5,207 nucleotides of DNA from contig NCJP01000123.1 in NCBI GenBank assembly GCA_002278985.1, positions 1 to 5,207 of the forward strand, read 5' to 3'. Within the stretch, counting starts at the first letter, position 1. Each line of letters opens with the position of its first letter. The stretch is from Erythrobacter sp. 34-65-8. GTDB lineage: Bacteria > Pseudomonadota > Alphaproteobacteria > Sphingomonadales > Sphingomonadaceae. Both the position numbers and the translations under genes were made by a program. Positions 1 to 5,207 of this stretch are shown one piece after another. The notes below the pieces were generated by a model. That model did not search any database. It saw only the letters and a list, made by a program, of their open reading frames with translations, and had not been told where the DNA came from.

Positions 1-432
1 GCCTATGCCCTGTCGGTCGACGGCGAGCTGATCGACCGATTGAAGCCGGTGCAGAACCTCAGCCGCCTGCTGGTGTTCAAGCTGGGCGGTACCGCCAAGC
101 TGCCGGAGATGCCGGCGCTGGCCAAACTGCCGCTTGATCCGCCTGCCAGCCGGGCCAGTGCGGACGTCATCGCCGCCGGGGCGAAGCACTACGCCCGCTA
201 CTGCGCGGTCTGCCATGCACCCGCTGCGGTGGGTTCTTCCGTGCTGCCGGACCTGCGCCGCAGTGCCACCCTGGCGGAGAAGAGCGCCTGGCTGGCGGTG
301 GTCAATGACGGCCTGCTCAAGGACAACGGCATGGCGAGCTTCGCCGGGTCGCTGACCCCGGAACAGATGGACGCAATCCGCCAGTACGTGATCTTCCGTG
401 CCAACCAGGACAAGGACGCCGGGGTGAAGTGA
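1..432 (+). CDS. PQQ-dependent quinohemoprotein alcohol dehydrogenase, C-terminal part with cytochrome c domain (5' end outside window)
   Basis: The frame is open from the first base, so this is the last 143 residues of a larger protein. Residues 20-36 of the visible part (SRLLVFKLGGTAKLP region) match the closing strand of the eight-bladed PQQ propeller in methanol/ethanol-type dehydrogenases. A short linker rich in Pro and Ala leads to a class I cytochrome c domain: the heme site CAVCH is at visible residues 68-72 (bases 202-216), and the likely distal ligand is Met111 in the NGMASF segment (base 331). This propeller-plus-heme order is that of type II quinohemoprotein alcohol dehydrogenases. 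These oxidise alcohols in the periplasm and pass electrons from PQQ to heme c and on to a soluble acceptor. The PQQ and metal ligands lie outside the window, so substrate and Ca/lanthanide preference cannot be judged. The stop codon is in the first copy of a 16-bp tandem repeat, and the phosphatase-like gene follows 28 nt later. Confidence 0.9.
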   Translation, partial: AYALSVDGELIDRLKPVQNLSRLLVFKLGGTAKLPEMPALAKLPLDPPASRASADVIAAGAKHYARYCAVCHAPAAVGSSVLPDLRRSATLAEKSAWLAVVNDGLLKDNGMASFAGSLTPEQMDAIRQYVIFRANQDKDAGVK

Positions 433-464
433 CCGGGGCGCGAAGTGACCGGGGCATGAAGTGA
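426..464 (+). repeat. 16-bp tandem repeat spanning the dehydrogenase stop and phosphatase start
   Basis: The unit gaagtgaccggggcgc at 426-441 is repeated at 442-457 with only the last two bases changed (gc to at). A third partial copy, gaagtga, is at 458-464. A degenerate ccgggg also precedes copy 1 at 419-424. Copy 1 contains the TGA stop (430-432) of the dehydrogenase, copy 2 an out-of-frame TGA (446-448), and copy 3 the GTG/ATG starts (461, 464) of the next gene. The period is not a multiple of three, so the repeat is not a coding repeat. Confidence 0.9.
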
Positions 465-922
465 TGGGAACAGGAGATCCGGCCGACATCCGCGCCTGGC
501 AGCGGCTGTCGGCCCGGATCACCACATCGGGCAAGCTCGACGCGGAAGACCCGGCACGGCTGGCTGCACTGGGCATTCGCCGGGTGGTCAACCTCGCGCT
601 GGCCGACCATCCCGAGGCCCTGCCGAAAGAAGCGGAGCGGATGGCGGCGGCGGGTCTGGCCTATACCCATATCCCGGTGCCGTTCGATGCGCCCGAGCCA
701 GGGCATTACGCCGCGTTCAAGGCCGCGCTGGCAGGTGACGAGCCGGTCCACGTCCACTGCATCATGAACTGGCGGGTGTCAGCCTTCTTCTACCTGCTGC
801 ACCGCGAGCAGGGCATGCCTGAGACCGAGGCCCATGCGCTGATGGCGCAGCAGTGGGACCCGCTCGGCTCAGACAACCCGCGTGCCGCGCCGTGGCGAGC
901 CTTGCTGGAGCAGCTGGCCTAG
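461..922 (+). CDS. DUF442/BLH-like protein tyrosine phosphatase family protein
   Basis: This is a 153-residue soluble protein with no signal peptide or membrane segment. The layout is that of the cysteine-dependent phosphatase fold seen in the DUF442/BLH group: an N-terminal segment ending in a strand (GIRRVVNLAL, 38-47), a helix with the next strand (YTHIPVPFDAP, 68-78) carrying Asp76 as a candidate general acid, then the P-loop VHCIMNWR with nucleophile Cys100 and Arg105. The loop is CX4R, one residue shorter than the classical CX5R; DUF442-type phosphatases also use a short loop. The substrate is unknown and could be a phosphoprotein or a small molecule. The start is either GTG 461 or the adjacent ATG 464. 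An in-frame TGA at 446-448 blocks any upstream start. The Shine-Dalgarno is poor (only GGGG at 451-454), while an AGGAGA at 472-477 lies uselessly inside the gene, so translation probably depends partly on coupling to the dehydrogenase. The stop shares bases with the stop of the convergent VOC gene. Confidence 0.8.
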   Translation: MMGTGDPADIRAWQRLSARITTSGKLDAEDPARLAALGIRRVVNLALADHPEALPKEAERMAAAGLAYTHIPVPFDAPEPGHYAAFKAALAGDEPVHVHCIMNWRVSAFFYLLHREQGMPETEAHALMAQQWDPLGSDNPRAAPWRALLEQLA

Positions 923-926
923 CTAG
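919..926. other. Shared tail-to-tail stop codons in a CTAGCTAG palindrome
   Basis: The phosphatase-like gene ends with TAG at 920-922 on the plus strand. The VOC gene ends with TAG on the minus strand (919-921). Both stops are read from one CTAG (919-922). A second CTAG follows directly, giving an 8-bp perfect palindrome. No terminator-like hairpin with a T-run is seen on either side, so transcripts of the two units probably overlap. Confidence 0.9.
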
Positions 927-1326
927 CGGGCGCGAAGAAATTCAGCTCCAGCAGCACATTGTTCGGATCGGCAGTGAAGATTTGCCTGAGGCCGATCGAG
1001 GACAAATCGTTCACCCGGTAGTCCGCCCCGCGCGCATCGAGCCGCGCCTTGACCTCGTCGAAATTGCCACACCGCAGCGCGACGTGGTGGATCGCGCCGG
1101 TTTCCGCTCCCGGCTGCACCGCCCGATCAAACGCGCGCGGGCAATCGACCGAATTGAGATGCAGGATCGCGATACCCGAACCATCGTACATCCAGCGCAC
1201 CTGCTCCGGCCTGAGCGGCGGCGGACCGTCGCGCTCCTCCAGATCGAGCAGTTCGGCATAGAACCGGACGGTCTCCGCCAGCCGGTCCGTAATGATGTTC
1301 ACATGGTCGAGCCGTTCGACGATCAT
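919..1326 (-). CDS. VOC family (glyoxalase/bleomycin-resistance fold) protein
   Basis: This is a 135-residue single-domain protein of the vicinal oxygen chelate superfamily, built from two beta-alpha-beta-beta-beta modules. Module 1 begins ERLDHVNIIT with His8, followed by the typical helix TVRFYAELLDLE, and ends at IAILHL with His56. Module 2 begins IHHVALRC with His81 and ends NVLLELNFF with Glu127. His8, His56, His81 and Glu127 sit at the usual four metal-ligand positions, so a divalent-metal enzyme (lyase, isomerase, dioxygenase or epimerase type) is likely; the reaction cannot be told. The chosen ATG (1326-1324) is 4 nt after the SDR stop and has GGAAAGG 8 nt upstream. The frame stays open to 1404, but that extension lies inside the SDR coding sequence and has no VOC-like residues. 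It is the last gene of the minus-strand set. Confidence 0.85.
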   Translation of the reverse strand: MIVERLDHVNIITDRLAETVRFYAELLDLEERDGPPPLRPEQVRWMYDGSGIAILHLNSVDCPRAFDRAVQPGAETGAIHHVALRCGNFDEVKARLDARGADYRVNDLSSIGLRQIFTADPNNVLLELNFFAPAS

Positions 1327-1330
1327 CCGC

Positions 1331-2137
1331 CTAGCCTTTCCGCATTCCCATCTGCGCGCTCTGCCCGTCATCGACCCGGATGGTCGCACCGGTGACGCAT
1401 TCACTCGCCGGGCTCACGAGGTAGAGCAGCGTCGAATCGAGCTGGGCGGGCACCGGCACACGGCGGCGCGCGACCATGTCGGTCGGGTCGCCGATCCGGG
1501 CGAACATGCCATCGGTCATTTCGGTCACGAACATCCCCGGGGCTATCGCGTTGACGTTGATCCCAGCATAGGCCCACTCGACGCTGAGCGCTTCGGTCAT
1601 CCGCACCACAGCCGTCTTGGTGACGGCATAGAGCGCCGCGCCGCCGCCATTGTAGCTATAATGCGCGGTCGAGGCGATGTTGACGATGTTGCCCGGCTTC
1701 TTCGCATCGATCAGCCGCCGGGCCACCTCGCAAGCGAGGATCCAGGGCGCGCGCAGGTTCACGCCCAGCACCCGGTCCACCAGATCGAGCGGCATCTTGT
1801 GCGCGCGCATGGCGTCGGGAATGCCGGCATTGTTGACGAGGATGTCGACCGTGCCGAACGCCGCTTCCGCCGCATCGACCGCCGCAACCAGGGCATCGGC
1901 ATCGGTCGCGTCCATCTGTACCGGCAGGGCCCGCCCCCCGGTTGCCTCGATCTCCTTCGCCAGCGCCTCGAGCCGGTCAATGCGGCGCGCGGCAATCGCC
2001 ACTGCGGCGCCCTGGCTCGCCAGCACGCGGGCGAACCGCTCGCCAAAGCCGGACGAGGCGCCGGTGACGAGCGCCACCCGGCCGGTCAGGTCAGTTGAAG
2101 AATTGGGCAGGGGAAACGCGTTCAGTTCATTGTTCAC
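1331..2137 (-). CDS. Classical short-chain dehydrogenase/reductase (SDR), probably NADP(H)-dependent
   Basis: This is a 268-residue cytoplasmic Rossmann-fold oxidoreductase. The core begins after about 17 extra N-terminal residues. Motifs in order: cofactor loop TGASSGFG (25-32), Arg51-Arg52 right after the second strand (usual for NADP(H) preference), Asp76 in the VQMDATD segment, NNAG (102-105), Asn127, catalytic Ser156, then Tyr170 and Lys174 in YAVTK, and the PGMFVTEM segment (200-207) after the active site. The C-terminal ITGATIRVDDGQ-like part (VTGATIRVDDGQ) is typical of the family. Ser156 and Tyr170 are 14 apart, one more than the usual 13, because of a glycine-rich NGGGAAL stretch; Thr157 is at the standard spacing. 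The substrate (an alcohol/ketone or 3-oxoacyl compound) is unknown. The start is GTG at 2137-2135, set by GAGG 7 nt upstream. It lies 9 nt after the acyltransferase gene and 4 nt before the VOC gene. Confidence 0.93.
   Translation of the reverse strand: MNNELNAFPLPNSSTDLTGRVALVTGASSGFGERFARVLASQGAAVAIAARRIDRLEALAKEIEATGGRALPVQMDATDADALVAAVDAAEAAFGTVDILVNNAGIPDAMRAHKMPLDLVDRVLGVNLRAPWILACEVARRLIDAKKPGNIVNIASTAHYSYNGGGAALYAVTKTAVVRMTEALSVEWAYAGINVNAIAPGMFVTEMTDGMFARIGDPTDMVARRRVPVPAQLDSTLLYLVSPASECVTGATIRVDDGQSAQMGMRKG
1335..1341 (-). promoter_or_regulatory. Ribosome binding site of the VOC gene
   Basis: GGAAAGG on the minus strand lies inside the last codons of the SDR gene, 8 nt before the ATG at 1326. 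It decides the VOC start in favour of this ATG over the longer upstream frame and implies translation linked to the SDR gene. Confidence 0.65.
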
Positions 2138-2144
2138 AGGCTGG

Positions 2145-2148
2145 CCTC
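2145..2148 (-). promoter_or_regulatory. Ribosome binding site of the SDR gene overlapping the acyltransferase stop
   Basis: On the minus strand the TGA stop of the acyltransferase (2149-2147) runs into GAGG (2148-2145), with 7 nt to the GTG start at 2137. A ribosome terminating on the upstream gene is therefore placed on the SDR ribosome binding site, which supports an operon with coupled translation. Confidence 0.65.
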
Positions 2149-3511
2149 ACAGGTTGGTTTTCGGGCGACTGGCGGTGATGTCATAGAGCTTGCCGAAGCG
2201 GACCAGCGCACCTCCGATAAAAGGCAGGATCACAATCCACAGGCGCACGCCGGTCACGCCCTCGGGGCTGGCGACGCTGAGTACGGCGGTGGCAGCGAGT
2301 CCGACGCAGGCCAGCACCAGCCCGAGGAACAGCCGCCATTCGGGCACGTCGCCCTTGCCGGCTGCCTTGGGGTGCGCCGGGGCCTGCTCATAGCGGGCAA
2401 ACAGCATGACCAGCGGCAGGGTCAGCGCGATATAGAGCGCAAACCAGATCGGGCGCGCAAACCACCATGCGCCGCTGCCCGGCTCGACTGCCAGCCCCGG
2501 TCCGCCCAGCAGCCAGGCCCCGACCAGCACCAGCACGAACGCGGTCAGGTGCCACAGGTAGATGCTCATGATCATGCCGTTGATCAGCACCACGCCGGTC
2601 CACAGCCGCAGGTTATCGAGCATCCGCCGCGCCTGCGGCTCCAGCGCCAGCGCGAAGCCGGTCTGCGCAATTCCCAGCGCCAGCAGCGCTATGGTAGGCG
2701 GCATCGAGTTCGAGATCTCGCTCCCCGGCACGCCGATCATCGCCACCGGATAGGGGCCGGCAAACACCAGCAGCAACAGGGCTGCAAGTCCGCTGATGCC
2801 CCACACCAGTGCCTTGGCGGGTTTGGCAAAGTGCCCCTCGCCCCAGGCATAGCCGAGCTGGTGCACAGCCAGCCAGACAAAGGCGAAGTTGGCGAACTTG
2901 ATGTGCGGCACCCCGAACTGCAGCGTCAGCACGTCAACCGCGATGGCGCCTGCGACCAGCGCCACAAACGACGCCAGCCCCCAGCGCCGCCATGCCGCGT
3001 GGGTCAGCGGCACCACCGCCGCGACCATGATATAGACCGACAGGAACCACACCGGGATCAGCGCCAGTTGCGCCGCCATCGCGACGATCGGGCGCTCGAT
3101 CCCGAGAACCGTGCCGAACATGGCAATCCCGGTCCAGATCGCGAACAGCGGCAGGACCGGATAGATCAGGCGCCGGAACCGGCTGGAGAACCAGTGCGAA
3201 AAGCTCGCCCCCTGCCGCCGGTTGGCCGACCAGCTGACCCCGTTCGAGAACCCGCCGACCAGGAAGAACAGCGGCATGACCTGGAAGCCCCAGGTCAGCC
3301 ACTGGGTCCACGGCAGGATGCCGAGCAGGTGCCCGCCCTGCACCGCGCCGCTGCCGTCAACGTAGGGCGCGGCGACCAGCCAGTGCCCGATCACCACTGC
3401 GAGGATGGAGAGCGCGCGCAGGAAATCGACGTAGCGGTTGCGCTCCGGCGGGGCCTGGGCCGCCATCTCCCGCGCCCGGCTCCAGATTGTCTTTCTTGTT
3501 CGCTCTGTCAC
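2147..3511 (-). CDS. Acyltransferase 3 (AT3) family integral membrane protein
   Basis: This is a 454-residue polytopic inner-membrane protein. After a cytoplasmic N-terminal tail comes RNRYVDFLRALSILAVVIGHW (in two pieces: RNRYVDFLRA and LSILAVVIGHW), giving the R-X10-H motif of AT3 transferases as Arg32 and His43 at the end of the first membrane helix. Next are PLFFLVGGFSNG (80-91) and the basic RFRRLIYP segment (111-118). The late SIYLWHLTAF segment carries the second conserved His (about residue 321). I count 11 or 12 hydrophobic segments; the last two (about 394-413 and 423-438) follow a charged linker and extend past the usual AT3 core. Family members move acetyl or other acyl groups across the membrane onto glycans, lipids or antibiotics; the acceptor here is unknown. 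GTG 3511 has GGAAGG about 8 nt upstream. A TTG at 3562 (17 residues longer) and an ATG at 3466 are alternatives. The ribosome binding site is inside a predicted hairpin. Confidence 0.85.
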   Translation of the reverse strand: MTERTRKTIWSRAREMAAQAPPERNRYVDFLRALSILAVVIGHWLVAAPYVDGSGAVQGGHLLGILPWTQWLTWGFQVMPLFFLVGGFSNGVSWSANRRQGASFSHWFSSRFRRLIYPVLPLFAIWTGIAMFGTVLGIERPIVAMAAQLALIPVWFLSVYIMVAAVVPLTHAAWRRWGLASFVALVAGAIAVDVLTLQFGVPHIKFANFAFVWLAVHQLGYAWGEGHFAKPAKALVWGISGLAALLLLVFAGPYPVAMIGVPGSEISNSMPPTIALLALGIAQTGFALALEPQARRMLDNLRLWTGVVLINGMIMSIYLWHLTAFVLVLVGAWLLGGPGLAVEPGSGAWWFARPIWFALYIALTLPLVMLFARYEQAPAHPKAAGKGDVPEWRLFLGLVLACVGLAATAVLSVASPEGVTGVRLWIVILPFIGGALVRFGKLYDITASRPKTNL

Positions 3512-3547
3512 GCGGCCCCCTTCCGTCGGGCGGAAAATGGGCCACGT
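3510..3547 (-). promoter_or_regulatory. Long RNA hairpin covering the acyltransferase ribosome binding site and start
   Basis: Read on the minus strand, ACGTGGCCC (3547-3539) pairs with GGGCCGCGT (3518-3510), nine pairs with one G-U. After a single bulged A (3538), TTTTCCG (3537-3531) pairs with CGGAAGG (3525-3519), seven pairs with two G-U. The loop is CCCGA (3530-3526). The 3' arm contains the GGAAGG Shine-Dalgarno and the first two bases of the GTG start. There is no T-run after either arm, so it does not look like an intrinsic terminator. Its 5' edge starts 15 nt after the receptor stop, about the downstream edge of a terminating ribosome. Pairing was worked out by eye; the regulatory role is inferred. 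Confidence 0.55.
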
Positions 3548-3562
3548 AACAGGCGATTGCAA

Positions 3563-5207
3563 TCAGAAGTCGAACCCGAGCCGCACCCATGCTCCGCGCC
3601 CGGCCCCGGGCAGCCTGGAGCCCATTGGTACGTCCGATGCGCCGACCCGGTTGAGGCCGGAGAGATGCGGGCGATAGAGCGTGTCGAACAGATTCTCGAC
3701 CCCTGCCGCAAGGGTCATTCCCCGCATCAGCCGTGCCTCGCCGAACAGGCTGAGCACGGCATAGCCCTTGCTCGGCAGTTCGCTGTTGGTGGCTGAAACC
3801 TTGCCCTGCTTTGCAGCACCGACCATCTCGGCGCCGAGGGTGAACTGGCCCGGCTGCCACAGCACGGCGAGCCGCCCGTTGGCGGGGGCGACCCGGTAGA
3901 GGTTGTCGGCCACATCGCGCCGCCTGGCCCGGACCCAGCTCAATGTTCCCTCGATCCGCACGGTCTCGCCAATTCGACTGTCGAAATCGACATCGACACC
4001 GAACAGCTCGGCATCGACATTGCGGAACATCAGCGGCGTGGCATCCCCGCTCATGCTGGCGACCAGCTCAACCGGGCTGTTGATCACCCCCGGCGTGGCA
4101 TCGAACGGCGTCCCCTGGATGTAATCGTCCACCCGGCGGTAGAACAGCGTCGGGCGCAGGGTCAGCGCGCCGGTGGCAAGGTCGAACCCGGCCTCGGCGA
4201 TCCACGCCACTTCCGGTGCGAGCGTGCGGTTGCCGACGTAGATGTTGCCGTCGGCGAGGCCATAACTGGCCTCGGTCGGGAGCCAGGCGAAGCGTTCAAG
4301 CAAGCCCGGCACCCGGGTCTTGCGTGCCAGTGCGAGGCGCGGGGTGAGCCTGTCCCCCGGCAGCCAGGCCCGGATGACCGCATCGACCGTGGTGTCGCGC
4401 CGCGCCCGGTCGCTGGCGATGAACTGCGCTGCCAGCGTGCGCGGCCCCGCTGGCACTGCTGCGCCAAGCTGCGGCAAGCCGGCGCTCTGGCTGGTCCGGT
4501 CGACCCGCGCCCCGGCCTCCAGTTCGAGCGCGCCCAGCGCGCCGCGCCATTCGGCAAACGCACCGAGCCGTTCCGATGCGAGCTGCGGCTGAGCGTCGAT
4601 GAAGAACGCGGCATTGGCAGGGTTGGTGATGCGGACAAACTTGTCGCTCAGCTCCGCGCCCACACCCACCGAGACATGCCGCCGCTCGCTCCCGAACCGG
4701 ACCGAGCCTTCCGCTGTCATCGTATCGGCATCGGCGAAGGTCGCCCGTGCCATTGCGGCGGGCGCAGCCGGGCGGCGGACCGTCTGGTTGTCCATCAGGT
4801 GCCGCACCGCGACATGGCCCAGCCGCAGGTCGAGCGTGACATCGCCCGCAATCTCGCCGGCGAAACCGCCCTGCACGAAATCGGTATCGAAGTAGACAAT
4901 ATCGAGCGCGAACGGCGGGTTGCCGCTGGGGTCGGTTTCGCTGCGGCGGTACTCGACGAACAGTTCGCCCGCCCCGGACCGGAATCCCGCCACGGCCCCG
5001 TAGAGATTGCGCTCGTAGGACGTGCCCCGGGCCACCCCTCCGGGGATGCGGTAATCTTCGCCTTCTTCGCGGCTGGCGATCAGACCTAGTCGCCAGCGGT
5101 CGCTGGCAAGCCTCGTCATGCCGCCCACGGCAAGGCTGTCGTCCACGCTGCGATAGTGCGCCCGCACCGTCCCGGCCGGCTCCAGCACGGGGCCGCTGCC
5201 GAAAGCT
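3563..5207 (-). CDS. TonB-dependent outer-membrane receptor, beta-barrel part (5' end outside window)
   Basis: The frame is open to the right edge; 547 residues are visible, starting in AFGSGPVLEPAGTVRA. The signal peptide, TonB box and most or all of the plug domain are missing. The visible part shows alternating strands and polar loops typical of a 22-strand barrel. Markers are the conserved segment TRVPGLLERFAWLP (about 296-310), then GLADGNIYVGNRTLAPE, where the LxPE hairpin is the receptor signature, FYRRVDDYIQG, and the terminal VENLFDTLYRPHL (about 504-516). The protein ends SRLPGAGRGAWVRLGFDF, with a C-terminal Phe as needed for barrel insertion. The HL-NR-GxxLPGxGR ending resembles metal or siderophore receptors, including copper-type ones, but there is no Met- or His-rich stretch, so the ligand stays open. 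The in-frame GTG at 5188 is internal, not a start. It heads the visible operon and would supply energy-dependent uptake across the outer membrane. Confidence 0.88.
   Translation of the reverse strand, partial: AFGSGPVLEPAGTVRAHYRSVDDSLAVGGMTRLASDRWRLGLIASREEGEDYRIPGGVARGTSYERNLYGAVAGFRSGAGELFVEYRRSETDPSGNPPFALDIVYFDTDFVQGGFAGEIAGDVTLDLRLGHVAVRHLMDNQTVRRPAAPAAMARATFADADTMTAEGSVRFGSERRHVSVGVGAELSDKFVRITNPANAAFFIDAQPQLASERLGAFAEWRGALGALELEAGARVDRTSQSAGLPQLGAAVPAGPRTLAAQFIASDRARRDTTVDAVIRAWLPGDRLTPRLALARKTRVPGLLERFAWLPTEASYGLADGNIYVGNRTLAPEVAWIAEAGFDLATGALTLRPTLFYRRVDDYIQGTPFDATPGVINSPVELVASMSGDATPLMFRNVDAELFGVDVDFDSRIGETVRIEGTLSWVRARRRDVADNLYRVAPANGRLAVLWQPGQFTLGAEMVGAAKQGKVSATNSELPSKGYAVLSLFGEARLMRGMTLAAGVENLFDTLYRPHLSGLNRVGASDVPMGSRLPGAGRGAWVRLGFDF

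Noticed and set aside
40..42. TTG as start of a separate small cytochrome c gene
   Set aside because: The frame is open to base 1, and the residues before the heme domain are the closing segment of a PQQ propeller, so the cytochrome is a fused C-terminal domain.
1327..1404. N-terminal extension of the VOC frame
   Set aside because: It overlaps the end of the SDR gene and adds residues unlike any VOC protein. The ATG at 1326 has a good ribosome binding site and begins right before the first VOC strand.
1292..2098. Plus-strand open frame of 268 codons opposite the SDR gene
   Set aside because: It is rich in His, Arg and Gly with no recognisable fold, while the opposite strand encodes every SDR motif in order.
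3512..3562. TTG at 3562 as start of the acyltransferase
   Set aside because: It follows directly after the receptor TGA with no Shine-Dalgarno that is not already coding, and it adds 17 residues without family character. The GTG at 3511 has GGAAGG at proper spacing. It is not fully excluded.
3555..3564. Perfect 10-bp palindrome GATTGCAATC at the receptor stop
   Set aside because: It is too short and isolated for an operator claim, lies at a gene end inside the operon, and has no second copy that I could find.
2372..3796. Plus-strand open frame of 474 codons, longer than the acyltransferase gene it faces
   Set aside because: It is antisense to the acyltransferase and the receptor end. Its product is a low-complexity Arg/His/Pro/Gln/Asp mix with no domain, the usual result of reading the opposite strand of GC-rich coding DNA. 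The minus strand holds clear AT3 motifs and membrane helices.
5186..5188. GTG as start of the receptor gene
   Set aside because: The frame continues upstream to the window edge with barrel-like sequence, and a receptor starting here would lack signal peptide and plug, so the gene is cut by the window instead.

Overview
The window is a fully packed, high-GC stretch of a Gram-negative chromosome. The TonB-dependent outer-membrane receptor and the periplasmic-type quinohemoprotein dehydrogenase point to Proteobacteria. Codon use and protein style suggest an alphaproteobacterium of the Sphingomonadales (Erythrobacter/Novosphingobium-like); that placement is an impression, since there is no rRNA or marker gene here.

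Layout: two transcription units converge. On the + strand (1-922) are the 3' end of a PQQ-dependent quinohemoprotein alcohol dehydrogenase with its C-terminal cytochrome c domain, and a small DUF442/BLH-like tyrosine-phosphatase-family protein. On the - strand, running from the right edge down to 919, is a tightly spaced set of four genes: a TonB-dependent receptor (5' end outside the window), an acyltransferase-3 family membrane protein, a classical short-chain dehydrogenase/reductase (SDR), and a single-domain VOC (glyoxalase-fold) protein. The last three are joined by gaps of 9 and 4 nt, each with a Shine-Dalgarno sequence overlapping or lying inside the end of the preceding gene. The two units meet tail to tail with their TAG stop codons sharing one CTAG, so there is no intergenic terminator.

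How the genes may work together: the receptor would import a bulky or scarce ligand, and the downstream enzymes (acyl transfer, NAD(P)H redox, VOC metalloenzyme) could modify a small molecule or envelope component. No substrate can be read from the sequence, so this link is inference from operon structure.

The most notable non-coding signals are two. The first is a 16-bp-bulged hairpin in the 51-nt gap between receptor and acyltransferase, predicted to bury the Shine-Dalgarno sequence and part of the GTG start of the acyltransferase. The second is a 16-bp tandem repeat at the dehydrogenase/phosphatase junction; collapsing it to one unit would recreate a classic TGATG stop/start overlap. No tRNA, rRNA, CRISPR array, insertion sequence or recognisable promoter was seen. 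There is no gene-free stretch longer than 51 nt.
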